In this document: positions 54,887 to 63,311 of the stretch, one piece after another
Layout of the letters: each line of letters starts with the position of its first letter
Numbering within the stretch: position 1 is the first letter of the stretch
Source: Hyphomicrobiales bacterium
GTDB lineage: Bacteria > Pseudomonadota > Alphaproteobacteria > Rhizobiales > Beijerinckiaceae
Assembly (NCBI GenBank): GCA_028868735.1
Contig: JAGWTW010000002.1
Location: 40,453-104,452 of the forward strand
Direction of reading: 5' to 3'
DNA: 64,000 nt
Notes under the pieces: generated by a model
Seen by the model: the letters and a program-made list of their open reading frames with translations, nothing else
What the model was told of the DNA's origin: nothing
Database searches by the model: none
Made by a program: the position numbers and the translations under genes

Positions 54887-55899
54887 GGGCCGCCATGAAG
54901 TTCGGAATCTTCGACCAGCACGACGCCGCCGGCGTCCCGTTGCCCGAACATTATGCGCAGAGACTGGCGCTCGTCGAACTCTACGACCGGCTCGGCTTCT
55001 ACATCTATCACCAGAGCGAGCACCATTCGACGCCGCTTTCGACGACGCCATCGCCCAGCGTGTTCCTCGCCGCCGTCGCGCAGCGCACGAAGCGCATCCG
55101 GCTCGGGCCGCTCGTCTACATCCTGCCGCTCTACAATCCGCTGCGGCTGACCGAAGAGATCTGCATGCTCGACGGCCTCAGCAACGGCCGGTTCGACATC
55201 GGCATCGGGCGCGGCGCCTCGCCGCACGAGGTGCGCTTCATGGGCGTCGCGCCCGAGGACGCGCTCGACGTCTATCGCGAGGCGCACGACATCGTCATGG
55301 AGGGGCTGACGCAGCAACGGCTCGACTACCAGGGCAAGCATTTCCGATACGACGGCGTGCCGGTCGCGATGAAGCCGGTGCAAACGCCGCACCCGCCGGT
55401 CTGGTATGTCGCAGGCTCCGCCGAATCCGCGATCTGGCCGGCGCGCATGGGCTATCACGTCATCGCATCCGGTCCGCTCGAACGCGTGAAAGCGGTCGCC
55501 GAGGCCTACAAGACCGAATATGCAAGAACGGGCCGCCAAGGCGAACATCCGCTCGTCGGCCTCAACCGTTTCGTTTTTGTCGCCGACACGGACGCGCAGG
55601 CGCGCGAAATCGCCGGCCGCGCGTGGCGTGTGTTCGTCAAGAGCTTCTGGCGGTTGTGGCGCGACTTCGGCGGCGCGCCGGCGACGATGAACCTGCCCGA
55701 AACGATCGATCCGTTGATCGCGGCGGGCGGCGCGCTCGTCGGATCGCCGCAGACGGTAAGGGCGGCGCTCGCCGCGCAGGTCGCCGCGACCGGCGTCAGC
55801 TATTTCGAAGGAACGTTCGTGTTCGGCGACATGACGTTTGCGGAAGCCGAACGCTCGGCGACGCTGTTTGCGACCGAAGCAGCGCCGGCGATCGGCTGA
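54883..55899 (+). CDS. LLM class (luciferase-like) flavin-dependent oxidoreductase
   Basis: FMN-dependent TIM-barrel monooxygenase or dehydrogenase, 338 aa (or 334 from the ATG at 54895). Begins M-K-F-G-I-F; conserved Y-H-Q-S-E-H-H near residue 42-48, R-I-R-L-G-P near 70, G-R-F-D-I-G-I-G-R-G near 102. Coupled to the amidase by ATGA overlap, so the two probably act on the same nitrogen- or sulfur-containing compound, oxidation and amide cleavage in either order. A flavin reductase is not adjacent. Confidence 0.88.
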   Translation: MRAAMKFGIFDQHDAAGVPLPEHYAQRLALVELYDRLGFYIYHQSEHHSTPLSTTPSPSVFLAAVAQRTKRIRLGPLVYILPLYNPLRLTEEICMLDGLSNGRFDIGIGRGASPHEVRFMGVAPEDALDVYREAHDIVMEGLTQQRLDYQGKHFRYDGVPVAMKPVQTPHPPVWYVAGSAESAIWPARMGYHVIASGPLERVKAVAEAYKTEYARTGRQGEHPLVGLNRFVFVADTDAQAREIAGRAWRVFVKSFWRLWRDFGGAPATMNLPETIDPLIAAGGALVGSPQTVRAALAAQVAATGVSYFEGTFVFGDMTFAEAERSATLFATEAAPAIG

Positions 55900-55912
55900 T
55901 CGGGATCGCAGC

Positions 55913-57031
55913 TCAATTCGTCGCCGCGGCTGCCTGCGGCACGCCCCAGGCCGCCGCCTGCGCTGCGGCGACGACGACGTTGTCGCCAACCGCATGGCCT
56001 GCTGTCGAGGGCGCGTCGACGTTCAGCACGCCCGCTTCGGTCTCGACGGCGATCGTGCGAATTGCGCCGCGGAAGATCGTGTTGACGATGCGGCCGGCCC
56101 AACCGAACTCGTCGGCCGCAAGCGCGGAACCGGGCGCGAGGATGCGCGCGTCCTCCGGGCGCACCACCATGACGAGGCGCTCGCCCGTGCGCAACGGCCG
56201 CGCCGCACGACACGCGCCGCGCCAGCCTCGGCCGGCGACCTGCAGCTCCACACGGCTTCCGTCCGCCGGCGCGCAGGTTTCGACTTCGGCGTCGAGCAGA
56301 TTGGGGGCGCCGAAAAAGGCCGCCACGATCCGGTTGGCGGGATAGCGATAGATCTCTTCCGGCGCGCCGACCTGCTGGATGCGGCCGCGCTCCATCACGA
56401 CGACGCGATCGGACAAGGCCATGGCTTCGGCCTGGTCATGCGTCACATAGAGCGACGTCATGCCGAGGCGCTTCTGGATCGCGCGAAATTCCTCGCCCAT
56501 CTGCAAGCGGAGCTTCGCGTCGAGATTGCTGAGCGGTTCGTCGAGCAGAAGAACCTTCGGCTCGAACACGAGCGCGCGCGCGATGGCGACGCGCTGCTGC
56601 TGGCCGCCCGACAGCGCCGGCGCGGGCCGCTCCGCGAATCCTTCCATCTCGACGAGGCGCAAGGCCCGTGCGACGAGATCGCGTATTTCGGCCGCGGGCC
56701 TGCGGCGCACGCGCAGGGGATAGGCGACATTTTCGAACACGGTCATATGCGGCCAGATCGCATAGGACTGGAACACCATGCCGAGCCGGCGACGTTCCGG
56801 CGGGACGAAGACGCCGCGCGCCGGATCGCTCACCGGCTCGTCGCCGATGCTGATGCAGCCGGCGGTGTTGTTCTCCAGCCCCGCGACCATCCGCAGCGTC
56901 GTCGTCTTGCCGCAGCCCGAAGGTCCGAGCAGGGTCACGAATTCGCCTTCCGCCACACGCAAGTCGATTCCGTCCACGGCCACGAACTCGCCGAATGCGC
57001 GGCTGACTTTTTCAAGAGCGACGTTGGACAT
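55913..57031 (-). CDS. ABC transporter ATP-binding protein, Fe3+/polyamine type
   Basis: Importer ATPase, 372 aa. Walker [10 protein letters not shown] (about 37-45), signature L-S-G-G-Q-Q-Q-R-V-A, Walker B V-L-L-L-D-E-P-L-S-N-L-D, switch His in Y-V-T-H-D-Q. The C-terminal TOBE domain runs from about residue 275. Third gene of a minus-strand transporter unit, 16 bp after the permease. FbpC/PotA-like; the substrate could be ferric iron, a polyamine or 2-aminoethylphosphonate. Confidence 0.9.
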   Translation of the reverse strand: MSNVALEKVSRAFGEFVAVDGIDLRVAEGEFVTLLGPSGCGKTTTLRMVAGLENNTAGCISIGDEPVSDPARGVFVPPERRRLGMVFQSYAIWPHMTVFENVAYPLRVRRRPAAEIRDLVARALRLVEMEGFAERPAPALSGGQQQRVAIARALVFEPKVLLLDEPLSNLDAKLRLQMGEEFRAIQKRLGMTSLYVTHDQAEAMALSDRVVVMERGRIQQVGAPEEIYRYPANRIVAAFFGAPNLLDAEVETCAPADGSRVELQVAGRGWRGACRAARPLRTGERLVMVVRPEDARILAPGSALAADEFGWAGRIVNTIFRGAIRTIAVETEAGVLNVDAPSTAGHAVGDNVVVAAAQAAAWGVPQAAAATN

Positions 57032-57047
57032 GGTGCTGCGGGACCGG

Positions 57048-58811
57048 TCAGAGAGCGCCGATGCGGGCGTTGATGAATTTGAGCTGCGTCCAACGGAACA
57101 GGATGACGAGCGCCATCATGATGAGGCCGATGACGCTGACCTGTTCCGCATTGCCGTTCGCCCAGAGCTTGAGGAGCACCACGGACAGGACTTCCGAACC
57201 GACGGAATAGAGCAGGATCGAGGCGCTGAGTTCGCGCATGATGCCGAAGAAGATCAACACCCAACCGACGGCGAAGGACGGCCAGGCCAGCGCGAACACG
57301 ATGCGCCGCATCGTCTGAAACCAGCTCGCGCCGTGCACGCGCGAACATTCCTCGAGATCGAAGGACAATTGCGCATAGGCGCTCGACATGGCGCGCACCG
57401 AGAGCGGCGTTCCAAGGGATATGTAGGCGAGCAGGAGCGCCCAGATCGTGCCGTAGATCGGAATCGCGTGCGGCAGGAGCGCGAAGCCCCAGAGGAAACC
57501 GACGCCGAGGACGATGCCGGGCATCATCCAGGGCAGCCAAGCCATGAGGTCGATCAGCAGGCGGCCGCGATATCTGGTGCGCACCGAAATATAGGCGACC
57601 GCGCCGCCGAGCAGCATGGTGAGCGTCGCGCCGACGAGGCCGAGCAGCATGGTGTTGCCGAACCCGCGCCAGAACTCGCCGCTGCCGAACACGGCGCGGT
57701 AGTGATCGAGCGTCAGCATGTCCCACTGGTAGAAGCCGAAGAACTTGAAGAAGGAGCCGACGACGAGCTGGCCGACGGGAAGCACGACGGTGACGACGAA
57801 GAACGACACGCAAAACGCGAATGTCGCCCATCGCCAAGCGCCGAGTTTCATCACGGCCGGCGAATAGCCTTTGCCCGTGATCGTCTCGAACCGGCGCCTG
57901 CGCAGCAGGCGGCGCTGCAACAACACGATCATGAGCAGCAGCGCCATGATCACGAAGCTGATGGCGGTCGCATATTGATATTGCGGCGGCGAACGCTGGT
58001 TGATCGAATCGTAGATGTCGGTGGTCACCACGTGAATGCCGGCCGGCAGCCCGAAGAACAGGGGCGATTCGAAATTCTCGATGCCCCGGATGAAGCTGAG
58101 GATCGCGGCGCCCGTCAGCGCCGGCAGCATGAGCTGCAAAGTGACGGTGGCAAACGTGCGCAGGCGCGAGGCGCCGCACATTCTGGCCGCCTCCTCGAGG
58201 CTCGGATCCATGGCGCGGAAGGCGTCCACGATCAGGAGAAACAGGAACGGCACCGAATATTGCATCATGTGCCAGACGACGCCGCCGTAGGAATAGACGT
58301 TGATCGGGCCGGCCTCCGCGCCGGTGATCCATTGCCAGATCTGGTTGAGCAATCCGACTTGCGGATTGCCGAGCATGCCCCAGGCCATGGCCGTGAGAAT
58401 GGGCGGGATGAAGAACGGCAATGTGACGAGGACTTCCAGCGGCCTGCGGAACGGCGTGTCGGTGCGCGCGAGAATCCAGGCGAGCAACACCGCGACCAGG
58501 AGCGAGGGAACGGTCTTGGCGAGCGAGATGCCGATCGTATTGGCGAGCGTGGCCGCGCTCTGCAACGTCATCACGTCGCGATAGCCCTGAAGGTCGAAGA
58601 CGCCGGCCATTCCCGGCGGCGTCGAATGCAGGCTGCCGTAGAGCAGCATCGCGAGCGGATAGACCGACAGAAACGCCAGGATCGCCCCGATCGTGACGAG
58701 CGAGACGACGCGGCCGCAGGCGGCGGCGCGCATTCGCCGCGCGATCAGGCGCGCGCGCCCCACGCGAGCCGGTTCGAGTTCGTGCGCCGGTTCTCCGGAC
58801 GAGACGCTCAT
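57048..58811 (-). CDS. ABC transporter permease, fused two-domain FbpB type
   Basis: Inner-membrane permease, 587 aa, with two homologous six-helix halves in one chain, as in FbpB and AfuB. Each half carries an ATPase-contact loop: E-E-A-A-R-M-C-G-A-S near residue 205 and E-E-C-S-R-V-H-G-A-S near 485. The N-terminus is cytoplasmic and basic. It begins 8 bp after the stop of the truncated binding protein, which marks the unit as a binding protein-permease-ATPase operon. Confidence 0.9.
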   Translation of the reverse strand: MSVSSGEPAHELEPARVGRARLIARRMRAAACGRVVSLVTIGAILAFLSVYPLAMLLYGSLHSTPPGMAGVFDLQGYRDVMTLQSAATLANTIGISLAKTVPSLLVAVLLAWILARTDTPFRRPLEVLVTLPFFIPPILTAMAWGMLGNPQVGLLNQIWQWITGAEAGPINVYSYGGVVWHMMQYSVPFLFLLIVDAFRAMDPSLEEAARMCGASRLRTFATVTLQLMLPALTGAAILSFIRGIENFESPLFFGLPAGIHVVTTDIYDSINQRSPPQYQYATAISFVIMALLLMIVLLQRRLLRRRRFETITGKGYSPAVMKLGAWRWATFAFCVSFFVVTVVLPVGQLVVGSFFKFFGFYQWDMLTLDHYRAVFGSGEFWRGFGNTMLLGLVGATLTMLLGGAVAYISVRTRYRGRLLIDLMAWLPWMMPGIVLGVGFLWGFALLPHAIPIYGTIWALLLAYISLGTPLSVRAMSSAYAQLSFDLEECSRVHGASWFQTMRRIVFALAWPSFAVGWVLIFFGIMRELSASILLYSVGSEVLSVVLLKLWANGNAEQVSVIGLIMMALVILFRWTQLKFINARIGAL

Positions 58812-58818
58812 CGCCGGG

Positions 58819-59034
58819 TCAGGGATAGAGCTTTTTGGCGAGCGTCATCATGTCGGCGCGCTCCGCCAGTTTCGCGGGGCCGATCAGATTTGCGTTCGCG
58901 AAGGGTTGCGCTTCCGGATCGGCGCGTTTCGCCGCCTCCACCACGACCGGAAGCATCCAGGCGTTCGCGTAGAGCAATTGCGATTCGACGTCGATGAAGG
59001 TCGCAATCGATCGCGCCGTCATAGCCGGCGGCAA
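58819..59034 (-). pseudogene. C-terminal remnant of an ABC solute-binding protein
   Basis: A 71-codon frame just upstream of the permease ends A-K-L-A-E-R-A-D-M-M-T-L-A-K-K-L-Y-P. This matches the end of the full-length binding protein at 19433-20479 (D-P-A-R-M-N-D-M-L-A-L-A-K-K-I-Y-R). The frame is open for only 33 more codons and then meets a stop at 59131, with no signal peptide and no room for the missing 250 or so residues. So the binding-protein gene appears 5'-truncated while permease and ATPase are intact. A short independent protein is the alternative. Confidence 0.55.
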
Positions 59035-59216
59035 GGTCCGTGCCCAAGATTCGACGCTCTCCCGACGCGAACTCTTTGCGGTTCGCCAGACTTGTTCAAA
59101 TCCAAAACTGACGCTCGGGAAAACGCCTTGTCAAGCGAGGCCGGCCGGGATCGGGCGCGTGACACCCGCCGACGTGCGCCCGGTCGGAACGCGTCGGGAC
59201 ATGTCGCGCATTCGAA

Positions 59217-59242
59217 CGACGACCGCCGCGCGGCGGCCGTCG
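59217..59242 (-). terminator. Hairpin after the TonB-dependent receptor gene
   Basis: 11-bp stem CGACGACCGCC / GGCGGCCGTCG (one mismatch) with GCGC loop, 10 bp past the receptor stop. No T-run. Confidence 0.45.
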
Positions 59243-59252
59243 CGCGATTGCG

Positions 59253-61352
59253 TCAGTAGCTCATGCGAAGCCCCGCGATCGCCACAAGCCCCGGCGTCCG
59301 GTAGCCGACCGGGTTTTCGTATTGCTTGTTCCCGATATTGTCGACGCGCGCAGTCGCCGTCACGCCCTTGGCGAGGTCGTACGAGCCCGCGACGTTCAAC
59401 GTCGTGAACCCCGGCGCGATCACACGCGGAAAATAACCGTCGCGGCTGATGTCGATCCACGAGCTCGTGCGTACGAGCGTCGCGGAGAGCGTCAGCTTCT
59501 CGGTCGGCTTCCAGATCGCCTGCAGGCTCGCCTTGCGCTTGGGGCGCCGCAGGAGATCGGGCTGCGACGTACCTTCTGCGATCTCGCGCAGGAGTTCGGT
59601 CTGGATCGACGCCGGATCCGGCGAGACTGCCGTCGCGTTGCGCGCGATCGTGTATGTGTAGTCGGCGCGCAAGGTGAGTTCGTCGGTGACGCGCGCCTGC
59701 GCGAAGGCCTCGAAACCGTGAGTCTCGGCGGAAGCGAGGTTCTGGAGCGTCGTGTTGAAATTGGCGTCGGGCGCGGTCACCTGAATGAGGTTCTTCAGGT
59801 AATTGCGAAAGTAAGTCGCGCCGAACCGCGCGCGGTCGTTCCACACCGGCTGCTCGAAGCCGAGATCGAACCCCCTGCTCTGTTCGGGCTTGAGAGTCGG
59901 ATTGGCGAAGAAATTGAACGAAGGCAGCCCCGAGGGATAGGACACGTAGAGCTGGTTCAAGGTCGGCGCCTTGAAGCCCGTGCCGTAGCTCGCCTTCAAC
60001 ACCGTCTGCGTCCAGGGAATGTGAATGGACGGCGCGATGCGGAACGTGTTGTGCCCGCCGTACTGGCTGCTGGAATCGTGACGCACATTGGCGTTGAGGA
60101 AGGCCAGGTCGCGGAAGCCGCCGACATATTCGAGATAGCCGGCCTGATTGGTGTAGCCGGCCTGAACCGCCGTCTGCGAAGGATCGAGCATGGGAATGTT
60201 CATCGAATCGCGCTGCGATTCGAGACCGGCGATCAGCTTCTGGCCCGTCATGAATTCGAACTGGCCGCGCCAATCGACCTTCGTGCGGTCGCCGACGAAC
60301 TGGCTCGGCGGCTGGTAGCCGGACGAGACGAAACCGAAATTATTGGTCGGCGCCCAGTCGCCGGGCTTGACCCAGGTGTCGGCGTGCATGCGCGAGACGC
60401 CGAACCAGTTCTGAAACCGCCCGTCGAAGAACTTCGCGGTGATTTCCGCGCGCTCGTAATCCTGCTTGTCGCGCTGATGGCTCTGGATGTCCGCAGGCCG
60501 GCCATAGGACGGTCCATAGGGCATGAACACGGAGAAATCGTCGCTCGTGTAATGCAGGCTGGAATCGGTGTATCGGCCGACGAGATTGACGCCGAAGACG
60601 TCGTTGAGCTGCGCGCCGATCTTCGTCGACGCGGTGACGTTGTTATAGGAATTGTTGTTGACGCGGCCCCAGGGCGGGACGAGGTCCGTCGGCGTGACCG
60701 GCTGGCTGCCGACGCCGTAGCGCGACAGGTTGAACGAATAATTCACGCGCTCCTGCGATCCGCTCACGCCGATCGCCTGGTTGAGCGTCCCGTAGGTTCC
60801 GCCCTCGGTCATCGCGACGACCTTCGGCGGTCCTTCGCCCTTCTTCGTCGTGATCGAGATGACGCCGCCGATCGCGTCCGATCCGTAGAGGCCGGATTGC
60901 GGACCGCGCAGGACTTCCACGCGCTCGATGTCGGAGGCGAGCAATTGTCCGAAATCGAAGGTTGCGTTGGCCGAACTCGGATCGGTCACGTCGATGCCGT
61001 CGATCAGAACCTTGACGTGGTTCTGATTGGTTCCGCGGATCATCACGGACGTCGTGGCGCCGGCGCCGCCGGTCTGCACTACGTTCAGGCCCGGCAGCGC
61101 CTGCAAGATCTCCGGCGCCGTACGACGCTGCATCTGCTGGATCTGTTCGGCGGTCACGACGGTGACGGAATTGCCGGTCTGGTCGTTGGGCGTCGCGACG
61201 GCGTTGGCGACGACGTTGATCTCCTCGAGCTTTTCGGCCTTCTGGGCGAAAGCGCAGGACGACGACAGGACGAGAAGCGCGGCCGGCGCGACATGCGCGA
61301 CGACGGAGCGGCGCGAGCCGCGGTTTGCGGCGGATGATCTGGGGACAGGCAT
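59253..61352 (-). CDS. btuB: TonB-dependent outer-membrane receptor, BtuB-like (cobalamin)
   Basis: Outer-membrane receptor, 699 aa from the ATG at 61352. Signal peptide R-R-S-V-V-A-H-V-A-P-A-A-L-L-V-L followed by C-A-F-A-Q. TonB-box region near I-N-V-V-A-N-A. Plug domain has T-A-P-E-I-L-Q-A-L-P-G-L-N-V and E-V-L-R-G-P-Q-S-G-L-Y-G-S-D-A-I-G-G-V-I. The 22-strand barrel ends G-L-R-M-S-Y with the terminal aromatic. The cobalamin riboswitch just upstream on the same strand makes B12 or cobinamide import the likely role. Alternative starts at 61415 and 61457 only extend the N-terminus before the signal. Confidence 0.9.
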   Translation of the reverse strand: MPVPRSSAANRGSRRSVVAHVAPAALLVLSSSCAFAQKAEKLEEINVVANAVATPNDQTGNSVTVVTAEQIQQMQRRTAPEILQALPGLNVVQTGGAGATTSVMIRGTNQNHVKVLIDGIDVTDPSSANATFDFGQLLASDIERVEVLRGPQSGLYGSDAIGGVISITTKKGEGPPKVVAMTEGGTYGTLNQAIGVSGSQERVNYSFNLSRYGVGSQPVTPTDLVPPWGRVNNNSYNNVTASTKIGAQLNDVFGVNLVGRYTDSSLHYTSDDFSVFMPYGPSYGRPADIQSHQRDKQDYERAEITAKFFDGRFQNWFGVSRMHADTWVKPGDWAPTNNFGFVSSGYQPPSQFVGDRTKVDWRGQFEFMTGQKLIAGLESQRDSMNIPMLDPSQTAVQAGYTNQAGYLEYVGGFRDLAFLNANVRHDSSSQYGGHNTFRIAPSIHIPWTQTVLKASYGTGFKAPTLNQLYVSYPSGLPSFNFFANPTLKPEQSRGFDLGFEQPVWNDRARFGATYFRNYLKNLIQVTAPDANFNTTLQNLASAETHGFEAFAQARVTDELTLRADYTYTIARNATAVSPDPASIQTELLREIAEGTSQPDLLRRPKRKASLQAIWKPTEKLTLSATLVRTSSWIDISRDGYFPRVIAPGFTTLNVAGSYDLAKGVTATARVDNIGNKQYENPVGYRTPGLVAIAGLRMSY

Positions 61353-61473
61353 TTCGAATCGAACTCGCAGCGAGCGTGGACCGTCACTGCGATAGGCCAC
61401 AGCCGCCCGCTCCATGCGGGCGATTGGACCGCCTCGGCTCACCCCGTCCGAAGCCACCGCGCGTGACCACGAT

Positions 61474-61645
61474 CGATGGCAGGTCTCCTGGCTCGCGGGT
61501 CGCCGCCTCGAACCGCCTTCCCATGGGGCGAACCCACAGTGGCATGTCAGTTCAAGGCTCGCCGCTTACAGTTGCGGGGGCAGCCGCGGCTTCGGGCGCA
61601 CCCTCACCGCATTCCCTTTTGATCCCCGAGGGGAACCATCGCGCG
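61474..61645 (-). promoter_or_regulatory. Cobalamin riboswitch controlling the BtuB-like receptor
   Basis: Minus-strand leader ending about 120 nt before the receptor ATG. Read 5' to 3': GGGAATGCGGTG, then the B12-box core CCCGCAACTGTAAGCGG (about 61578-61562), GCCACTG, GGGAAGGCG, and the closing GAGCCAGGAGACCTGCC (61494-61478). All are consensus blocks in the right order. With B12 bound, receptor expression should be shut off. A possible promoter TTGACT, 17 bp, GTAAAT lies upstream (61675-61647). Confidence 0.92.
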
Positions 61646-61715
61646 CATTTACGGGTCGGCGCGGGAGCGAGTCAACCGATCGCGCGCTCCGACTTGTGGC
61701 GCAGGGGATGAAGTT

Positions 61716-61940
61716 TGTATGGTCGGCGCGACGGCTCCCCGACGTGCGAGGCGCAAGCCGGGGTGAAACGGGAATGCGGTGCGGCGCGACACGCCAAATC
61801 CGCGGCTGCCCCCGCAACTGTAAGCGGCGAGGCTTCGACGCATTCACGCCACTGGCCGCGCCCGCCTCTCCAGACGGGCGCCGAAACGGCCGGGAAGGCG
61901 CGTCGGGGCCGACGAACCGCGAGCCAGGAGACCTGCCGTC
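61716..61940 (+). promoter_or_regulatory. Cobalamin riboswitch controlling the TonB gene
   Basis: Plus-strand leader ending about 75 nt before the tonB ATG at 62012. Blocks in order: GGGAATGCGGTG (61770s), B12-box core CCCCGCAACTGTAAGCGG (61810-61827), GCCACTGG, CCGGGAAGGCG, and GAGCCAGGAGACCTGCC (61921-61937). A later stem CCCGGA/TCCGGG (61959-61978) lies between aptamer and start codon and may be part of the switching platform. Confidence 0.92.
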
Positions 61941-62011
61941 GCAGTTTGGCGCGCATTTCCCGGACGGGGCGTTCCGGGGCTCGATCGAGCGTGCGCTCTG
62001 GAGACGGTTCG

Positions 62012-63106
62012 ATGCTGGTCGGCGGAACGCTGAGCGAAAACGGAAACCGCGCGCCGCCGATCGTGGGGCCGGGCGTCCTTTCGTTGCTGCTGGACGGCGG
62101 CGCACGCGAATGGAGCGCGGCGGCCGACGCCGCGGCCTCGAACATCCGGCCGTCCGACTTCGACGCAATGTCGCTTGCGGCAGCGGCTCCTGCCGAATTT
62201 TCGCGACAGGCGCTCGCCGTGGGCGCGGCCGTCGCGCTTCATGCCTGCCTTTGCCTCGGCTTGCTGCATTTTGCGCGCGCCAGCATGTCCGGCGGCGACG
62301 TCGATCTGGAGATCCCGATCGAAGTGGTGATCGACAGCGGCGCAACGGCGAACGCCGTCGCCGAGACGCGGCCTGCGCGCGCGCCGGACCGAACCGAAAG
62401 CGCGCCGCAGCAGACGCCCGAGCCAGCAGAAGCGCCGGCAGCGGCCCCCGCGCCGACGGTCGAGGCCGAACGACGGGCGCCCGACACGTCGGCAGCAGCC
62501 GCGCCGGCGCCGCCGAAAGCTGATGTTCCCGACGCGGCCGCCGCGCGCGAGCTTGCGGCGCGCGAAGCGCAGCGCGTCGAAATGGAGCGCGCGCGCCGCG
62601 CGCGTCAGCTTGCGCTCGAACGCGCCCGCCTGCGCGAACGCGAAGAGGAACGCGCCCGCCGCGCGGCCGAACAGGCGCGAGCCGAGGCGAACGACCGCCG
62701 CGCCGCTGCGCGCGCACGCGAAAAGCGGGCGGCGCAAATCGCGCTGGCGAGCCGCGAAAGCGCGCGCGCGACGGCTGCGCGCGCAAACGCCGCCCCTGCC
62801 GCGACGGCCGCGCGTCCGCACGGCGACGCAACGAGCGGATTCGACGCTGCCTCCTACCGCGCGCTGATCGCGCGCGCCGTTCGCGCCGCCGTCGGCGCGA
62901 CATGTTCGGAAGGCGCCGGCTCGCGCGTCGTGATCGCCTTGACGATCGGACGCACCGGCGCGATCGCGAGCGCATCCATCGCCAGCGCCAGCGGAAATTC
63001 CGCGTTCGATGCGGCGTCCGTCGCGGCCGTGCGGCGCGCCGGCCCGTTTCCGCCGCCGACGGGCCGTGCGCGCGTGAGCGTTCCCGTCGGGGTCGCCTGT
63101 CGCTGA
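62012..63106 (+). CDS. tonB: TonB family energy-transducing protein
   Basis: Periplasm-spanning transducer, 364 aa. A single membrane helix (A-V-G-A-A-V-A-L-H-A-C-L-C-L, about residues 72-90) is preceded by an unusually long cytoplasmic N-terminus of about 70 residues. An Ala/Pro-rich linker follows. Next comes a highly charged Arg/Ala/Glu helix (about 165-275) replacing the usual Pro-Lys/Glu repeat. Last is a TonB C-terminal domain (S-F-D-like start S-G-F-D-A-A-S-Y; I-A-S-A-S-I-A-S-A-S-G; A-V-R-R-A-G-P-F-P-P-P). Two Cys in the final domain could form a disulfide. ATG at 62012 follows GGAGACGG. ExbB/ExbD are not in the window. Confidence 0.82.
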   Translation: MLVGGTLSENGNRAPPIVGPGVLSLLLDGGAREWSAAADAAASNIRPSDFDAMSLAAAAPAEFSRQALAVGAAVALHACLCLGLLHFARASMSGGDVDLEIPIEVVIDSGATANAVAETRPARAPDRTESAPQQTPEPAEAPAAAPAPTVEAERRAPDTSAAAAPAPPKADVPDAAAARELAAREAQRVEMERARRARQLALERARLREREEERARRAAEQARAEANDRRAAARAREKRAAQIALASRESARATAARANAAPAATAARPHGDATSGFDAASYRALIARAVRAAVGATCSEGAGSRVVIALTIGRTGAIASASIASASGNSAFDAASVAAVRRAGPFPPPTGRARVSVPVGVACR

Positions 63107-63311
63107 GACGCGCGGACGCAAAGCGGGCTGCGCGGGCAGGACCGACAGCTCGCGATGGCGGCCTCGAGTTTCGCCACATATAGTTGCGAGCGACGACGCG
63201 ACTTTCCGCAGATCGGACCAGGGCGCGCCAGCCCGCAACGTCGAGGCCGAACGCGCGAAATCATCTTCGATCGCCGTCTTGCCGGACGCTGCGGTCGACA
63301 AGGAGAAGCAG

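Noticed and set aside
61566..63179. A 537-codon minus-strand open frame across the tonB gene and the riboswitches.
   Set aside because: It is arginine/serine-rich shadow sequence running through two structured RNA elements and antisense to TonB.
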